NCBI GenBank assembly: GCA_002825515.1
Contig: PJET01000131.1
Location: 1 to 18,486 of the forward strand
Direction: 5' to 3'
From: Candidatus Thorarchaeota archaeon MP11T_1
GTDB lineage: Archaea > Asgardarchaeota > Thorarchaeia > Thorarchaeales > Thorarchaeaceae
Length of the DNA stretch: 18,486 nucleotides
In this document: piece after piece, positions 14,553-18,486 of the stretch
Layout of the letters: every line of letters starts with the position of its first letter
Position numbering within the stretch: the first letter of the stretch is position 1
Notes under the pieces: generated by a model
What the model saw: the letters and a program-made list of their open reading frames with translations, nothing else
What the model was told of the DNA's origin: nothing
Databases searched by the model: none
Program-made: the position numbers and the translations under genes

Positions 14553-16046
14553 ATGGAGAGCTTTTACGAGTCTATACCAGAGTCAATGGGGAATTTACTT
14601 CTGAGAGCAGCTAAAGAGGTAAAGAAGGCGAAGAGAGTGTTTGCATTCTCCCACATAGATGCTGATGGTATAAGTGCGCTTGCTATTGTATCTTTGATGT
14701 TGGAACGAGAAAAAAAGGACTTTGAGTGGAAGAATGTTCATCAAATCAATTCTGAATCTATTATTCAGGTTGAAGAAGACATTCGTAAATACGAACCAGA
14801 TTTGGTGATTTTTAGTGACTTCGGAACTGGGCAAATGGATTTGGTAATGAATCATATTCATGAAATTGACACAGTAAACTCAGTAATAGTTTTGGACCAT
14901 CATCTTCCTTCTAATGACTTTGGTGAGGACTATCAACAAGCATCATCATCTAAAATGATAGAGATTAATCCTTGGCAACATGGAATCAGTGGTAGCTATG
15001 ATCTCTCGGGAGCTGGGATGGCCTTTCTTCTTGCCCTCTTTGTTTCTGAAACCAACATTGATCTAACAGAGCTGGCAATTGTGGGAGCTACAGGAGACCT
15101 CCAAGACTACTATGGAAGAGGTTTTGTAGGCCTTAACAAAGAAATAGAAGAATTGGGGGAAAAATCAGGTTATCTACAGGTTGTTAGAGACCTCACCTTC
15201 TTTGGCATCCATACTCGACCTTTACCATATCTACTTCAATATGCAACCGACCCGTACCTTCCCGGACTGACTGGGTCTGAAGAAGCGTGTTATGCATTCT
15301 TCCAGGACCTTGGAATAGACCTAAAATCGGGTGATGAGTGGAGGACATGGGTAGACCTTGAACCAGAGGAGAAGCAATTAGCAATTCAGGGCATTATTCA
15401 AGTGGTTCTACAACATTATGATGATCCAAATGTGGCTCAGGGAATCATCGGCGACACCATCGTACTAACTCAGAGACCACCAAGAACAGAGATGCGAAGC
15501 GCAAAGGAATTCTCGACTCTTCTCAATGCTTGTGGAAGAAATAAACGTCCAGAAGTTGGTGTGCGAATATGTATGAAAGATTCTGAGGCTTTTACAGAGG
15601 GGACCGCGCTTCTTCAGCAGCATAGAGCTAATCTTGCGGGTGCGCTTCGGCGTCTTGAAGAAGATGGTTTCATTGAGATGAAAGGGATGTATGTTGTTAA
15701 TGATCCTGATACTCCTGATACTATTATCGGAATTGTAATCGGAATGGCACAAGGGTCGATGATTATCCCCACGGACAAGCCAGTAATTGGAGTTAGTACA
15801 AACACAACTGATGATAGTCCCTTGGCTAAGTTATCTGGTCGAGCTCACAAACGTCTTGTCGAAATGGGTATTAACCTCAAAGATGTATTTGTCGAAGTTG
15901 CAGACATTCTTAATCAAAGAAGTGATTCTTTGATTGCTGAAGCTGGAGGACACCCAATGGCTGCTGGAGCGTTCATTCAGAAGACACACTTAGATGAATT
16001 CTTGGAACTAGCTTCACAAAAGTTGGTACACCAGCTAGGTAACTAG
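14553..16046 (+). CDS. DHH-family phosphoesterase, archaeal RecJ-like (GAN-type) nuclease
   Basis: This is a 497-residue protein with the full DHH metal-binding set: HIDADG (H34, D36, D38), SDFG (D89), LDHH (114-117) and GATGD (D182). A C-terminal DHHA1 domain ends with AEAGGHPMAAGAF. Family knowledge: archaeal RecJ-like proteins include GAN, a single-strand exonuclease bound to the GINS replication complex, and other members act on RNA or short oligonucleotides; length and motif order fit this group. ATG 14553 was chosen; in-frame TTG at 14544 would add three residues and is possible because the message appears leaderless. It stands alone between its own promoter and a shared terminator. Confidence 0.9.
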   Translation: MESFYESIPESMGNLLLRAAKEVKKAKRVFAFSHIDADGISALAIVSLMLEREKKDFEWKNVHQINSESIIQVEEDIRKYEPDLVIFSDFGTGQMDLVMNHIHEIDTVNSVIVLDHHLPSNDFGEDYQQASSSKMIEINPWQHGISGSYDLSGAGMAFLLALFVSETNIDLTELAIVGATGDLQDYYGRGFVGLNKEIEELGEKSGYLQVVRDLTFFGIHTRPLPYLLQYATDPYLPGLTGSEEACYAFFQDLGIDLKSGDEWRTWVDLEPEEKQLAIQGIIQVVLQHYDDPNVAQGIIGDTIVLTQRPPRTEMRSAKEFSTLLNACGRNKRPEVGVRICMKDSEAFTEGTALLQQHRANLAGALRRLEEDGFIEMKGMYVVNDPDTPDTIIGIVIGMAQGSMIIPTDKPVIGVSTNTTDDSPLAKLSGRAHKRLVEMGINLKDVFVEVADILNQRSDSLIAEAGGHPMAAGAFIQKTHLDEFLELASQKLVHQLGN

Positions 16047-16050
16047 GGAG

Positions 16051-16080
16051 AAAAAAGGTCGTAGGGGGCTTCTAGCCCCC
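16051..16080 (-). terminator. Hairpin terminator between convergent genes
   Basis: Seven-pair stem GGGGGCT/AGCCCCC with a TCT loop (16064-16080). On the minus strand it is followed 7 bases later by TTTTTT (16056-16051), fitting termination of the four-helix protein gene. On the plus strand no T-run follows, so for the nuclease gene it is at most an RNA 3'-end hairpin. Confidence 0.6.
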
Positions 16081-16097
16081 ATTATCGATCCTGAGAA

Positions 16098-16565
16098 TTA
16101 ATAATCCTCAGATGTTAGTGATGCACCTATTATACCAGGTATAAAGAGTAGCCCGAATGAAACACCGAAATCAATAGCAAAAGTTCGAGCTATGTTCAGC
16201 ATTTCATTGATGTTAGTCGGATCTCCAGCCCAGCTTAAGACATAGAATCCTAGGAAGAAGAGAACCATAGCAATTATTGAAACAAATAGCATCCTAACCC
16301 CACTCTTGGAGATTAGGCCAGCTATGAAACCAGCAACACCAAGTGCTACAAGTGGCGAATAAATGGGTGTTGCAGCTGTTGCTGCGGTATATGGGAATAG
16401 CAAAACACCGAAGAGGGTTGCACCATAGGTCATAAGATCCCCTGTTATATCGCTGCTCCCAATGATAGCCTGAATTGCTGCAATGTCGAGCCCCACTATT
16501 TGGAAGGCTCCGATAATGATTGCGGTCACTAAACAGATTAGTAAAGCCATTATTGTTCTGAACAT
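16098..16565 (-). CDS. Four-helix membrane protein, unknown function
   Basis: The 155-residue protein has hydrophobic helices at about 3-25, 46-62 with 68-86, 92-113 and 128-148, rich in Gly/Ala/Ile. The first helix could be read as an uncleaved signal anchor. No family motif was recognised. The start is ATG 16565; a strong TATA box AAATATAAAA (minus strand, about 16633-16623) would give a leader of some 35 bases, with GGA poorly spaced as a ribosome site. It is transcribed separately from the Nudix gene upstream and ends before the hairpin at 16064-16080. Confidence 0.74.
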   Translation of the reverse strand: MFRTIMALLICLVTAIIIGAFQIVGLDIAAIQAIIGSSDITGDLMTYGATLFGVLLFPYTAATAATPIYSPLVALGVAGFIAGLISKSGVRMLFVSIIAMVLFFLGFYVLSWAGDPTNINEMLNIARTFAIDFGVSFGLLFIPGIIGASLTSEDY

Positions 16566-16679
16566 AGTATTTCTACACGTCCTTATGTCTGGAAAGACTC
16601 GTACTCTCTGATTATTTGTTGGCTTTTATATTTCGTGGCAATATAGATTGATGATATATCGTTGCATATTACAGGTGTC

Positions 16680-17129
16680 TTATGTTTCTTTCATTAATGC
16701 AAGGATTCTATCACGTACAGAATGAATAAGGTCTACAATTCTTTGATTAGCCATGTCATCCGGAAGATGATCAGGATGAAACCAATCAACTTCTCCTCCT
16801 TCTGTTTCGGAACGCGTTTTCTCAGTAATTGCCCTTGCGAGAAAATGGTTTAGAAGAAAATGGAATTCAACGACTCCAGATGCATCCCTAGTTATTAAAT
16901 CAGCAGTACTTATGAAATCCAATACTTTGCATTTTACTCCAGTTTCTTCTTCCACTTCGCGAATGACTGAGGCCTCTTGTCTTTCACCAAGCTCCACGCC
17001 CCCACCAGGAATGCTCCAGAGACCAGCTCCTGGATCCTTATCACGTCTTGCCAGAAGAACGCCTTTTGGTCCCACAACAATAGCTCCTACACCTGGAATG
17101 GGTAGTGAGGGGTATCTTCTATCGTTCAT
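16680..17129 (-). CDS. Nudix hydrolase
   Basis: The 149-residue enzyme carries a complete Nudix box: G43, E49 and REVEEETGV at 57-65, matching GX5EX7REUXEEXGU. These enzymes hydrolyse nucleoside diphosphates linked to another group (ADP-ribose, NADH, oxidised nucleotides, sugar nucleotides). The strand LLARRDKDPGAGLWSIPGGG and the size suit ADP-ribose or 8-oxo-nucleotide type members, but substrate is not decided by sequence. The start is ATG 17129, 13 bases after the TPR gene stop, with only a weak GAGATG upstream, so translation may depend on coupling with that gene. Confidence 0.9.
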   Translation of the reverse strand: MNDRRYPSLPIPGVGAIVVGPKGVLLARRDKDPGAGLWSIPGGGVELGERQEASVIREVEEETGVKCKVLDFISTADLITRDASGVVEFHFLLNHFLARAITEKTRSETEGGEVDWFHPDHLPDDMANQRIVDLIHSVRDRILALMKET

Positions 17130-17142
17130 TTAGGACATCTCA

Positions 17143-18303
17143 TTATGTGGCTGCGAGACCAACAGGCATGTTAATCTTTGCACCGCAAGATTGACACACC
17201 TTAGACTGATAGATATCAAATCCATTTATTTCATCATAAGGAAGTCTAGATTCAAATTTACATTTGTTGCAGCGCAACTTTACATATCCTCTTAATTCGA
17301 AGACTACTCTCCAAGCATTTCGAGCGTATTCTAATTTTCCTTGCCTATCATATTCAATAGCTAATGCAACCCAGGGAGAAGCTGCTCCAGAATCAGCTTT
17401 TGTCCATCGAATCAAACATTCAATGTACTTCTCTTCCATTCCTAAAAGAGGATAAACACCACATAACCCTCTCCAAGATTCAGGATTCCTTCCCAGCTCT
17501 GCTTCTGCACGCTTCAAGAAATGTTGGCACGCGGTGTCATCACGTGCTAAGTGAGCAAGAACAGCAAGTCTTGAAAGAGCCTCAATATTTACTGGGTCAT
17601 CTTCAACTACTCGATGGAAGCATTCTTTTGCACCATCATGTTCACCAGATATGAATCTAAGTTCACCCAATAGAATTTGGGATCGATAGTCATTAGGGTC
17701 GACGATATTTGCATGCCCAACAAATGGCGCAGCTTCAAATGTTCTATTCTGTATTAGTAAGAGATAAGCATAGTTCGATATTGCAGCCATTAGATTTGGA
17801 TTTAATCTATGGACCTTTGCCCACTCCTCGGTAGCAGCAGTGAAATCGCCTAAACGGTAAAGTGTCAGTGCATAGAGTCCTGTTAACTCAATTTCATCGG
17901 GAAATTGTTCGAGGGCTTGTTGGAGATAACCTAGTGCTTCTCTATACTCGTTCTTTCTGTATAGAATTCGGGCCAAGTCAAGCCAAACCTCAGGTTCTGA
18001 TGAATCCAATCTATGGGCTTCACGAATCCTGTCTTCTGCATGATCAATCTTGCCGAGTGCCCAAAGTGCCCTTCCTAAGAATAATTCTACAACGCAATGT
18101 TGTTCAACGAGTTCTTCTGCTTGTTCAAGAACTTTGACTGCCTCTTTGGGCAGTTCTGCTTGGACATATGCCATACCAAGACAAACAAGAGCATCCACAT
18201 TCTCATCATCTTCTTCAACCAAAGGCTCAAGAGCTTCTATTGCATCTTTGGGACGCCCTTCCTCAAGAGCTTTCATTGCAGATTTGATGATTTTTTCAGA
18301 CAC
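17143..18303 (-). CDS. TPR-repeat protein with C-terminal zinc ribbon
   Basis: The 386-residue protein is made of about nine to ten tetratricopeptide-like repeats (for example EPEVWLDLARILYRKNEYREAL and EIELTGLYALTLYRLGDFTAAT), which form a helical superhelix for protein binding. It ends in a zinc ribbon with C345/C348 and C370/C373 (CxxC, 21 residues, CxxC). TPR plus a terminal rubredoxin-like ribbon recalls bacterial LapB, but here there is no N-terminal membrane helix, and shared ancestry is not claimed. The start is GTG 18303; no ATG, GTG or TTG precedes it in frame before a stop, and AAGGTT lies 12 bases upstream. It leads an operon with the Nudix gene. Confidence 0.88.
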   Translation of the reverse strand: MSEKIIKSAMKALEEGRPKDAIEALEPLVEEDDENVDALVCLGMAYVQAELPKEAVKVLEQAEELVEQHCVVELFLGRALWALGKIDHAEDRIREAHRLDSSEPEVWLDLARILYRKNEYREALGYLQQALEQFPDEIELTGLYALTLYRLGDFTAATEEWAKVHRLNPNLMAAISNYAYLLLIQNRTFEAAPFVGHANIVDPNDYRSQILLGELRFISGEHDGAKECFHRVVEDDPVNIEALSRLAVLAHLARDDTACQHFLKRAEAELGRNPESWRGLCGVYPLLGMEEKYIECLIRWTKADSGAASPWVALAIEYDRQGKLEYARNAWRVVFELRGYVKLRCNKCKFESRLPYDEINGFDIYQSKVCQSCGAKINMPVGLAAT

Positions 18304-18414
18304 GTCAGTACAAACCTTCTCACCAAGTGTCGTTTGCCACTCAAGATCACATTGCCTTGTATGACAGTTGTTGGCTCACATCTGTATTATAAGCAAGATT
18401 TGATATGGCAAAAA
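18304..18414. promoter_or_regulatory. Divergent promoter region at the right end
   Basis: GTATTATAAG at 18384-18393 is TATA-like in both directions. Rightward it would start transcription near 18413, directly before ATG 18415. Leftward it would start near 18362, leaving about 59 bases before the TPR gene GTG. No other feature was seen. Confidence 0.4.
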
Positions 18415-18486
18415 ATGATGACGGACCGAGAATATGCAACTCCATTCAGTGTACTGCATGCAGCTAGTCTCCTTGGACAAAGGATT
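18415..18486 (+). CDS. Start of a plus-strand gene, cut by the window edge
   Basis: Twenty-four codons are open from ATG 18415 to the edge, beginning MMTDREYATPFSVLHAASLL, which has a plausible amphipathic helix. The ATG sits where the TATA core at 18384-18393 would start transcription, so it is probably leaderless. The overlapping frame from ATG 18404 stops within the window. The product cannot be named from so little sequence. Confidence 0.45.
   Translation, partial: MMTDREYATPFSVLHAASLLGQRI

Noticed and set aside
1..18486. tRNA, rRNA, CRISPR arrays, insertion sequences
   Set aside because: Reading both strands by eye gave no tRNA-like cloverleaf, spaced repeat array, transposase motif or flanking terminal repeats; a covariance-model scan could still find a small RNA.

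Overview
The window looks like a gene-dense stretch of an archaeal chromosome at roughly 40 percent G+C (judged by eye). The evidence is TATA-type promoters about 25 bases ahead of transcript starts, a mixture of leaderless genes and genes with Shine-Dalgarno sites, many TTG/GTG starts, and typical archaeal protein families: a Ski2-like helicase, a HerA-like ATPase, an archaeal RecJ-like DHH nuclease and a solo B3/4 domain. An Asgard lineage is possible, but this is an impression and the sequence alone does not settle it. No rRNA, tRNA, CRISPR array, insertion sequence or phage gene was seen.

Layout. From the left edge to 3875 is a minus-strand operon: two genes of unknown function (406 and 258 residues, overlapping by 4 bases), followed by a Ski2-like helicase that carries an N-terminal zinc-binding segment and runs off the left edge. 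Next come a two-helix membrane peptide (4177-3977) and an unrecognised 256-residue protein (5016-4246), each with its own TATA box. A small alpha/beta protein and an SLC13/DASS anion transporter with an added N-terminal extracytoplasmic segment form a minus operon (7232-5093). It is divergent from a plus-strand MFS transporter (7309-8517) and a six-helix membrane protein (8612-9241), which ends in a hairpin plus T-run terminator.

From 9347 to 11314 lies a HerA-like P-loop ATPase with a long charged coiled coil. It converges, with a 2-base gap, on a minus-strand group made of a cupin, a NagD-like HAD phosphatase and a solo B3/4 tRNA-editing-type domain (13253-11317). On the plus strand follow a coiled-coil protein, preceded by a possible 12-codon leader ORF, a tail-anchored membrane protein and a RecJ-like DHH phosphoesterase (to 16046). 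A bidirectional hairpin separates the nuclease from a minus-strand four-helix membrane protein. Upstream of that, a TPR protein with a C-terminal zinc ribbon and a Nudix hydrolase form the last minus operon (18303-16680). A plus-strand gene probably begins at 18415 and leaves the window.

Most genes are housekeeping or membrane functions. The part most likely to hold something undescribed is the three-gene helicase operon, whose two leading genes match no family I recognise and whose first start codon sits inside a near-perfect 20-bp palindrome. Other points of interest are the HerA-like ATPase without an N-terminal barrel or adjacent NurA, and the leader ORF at 13407.
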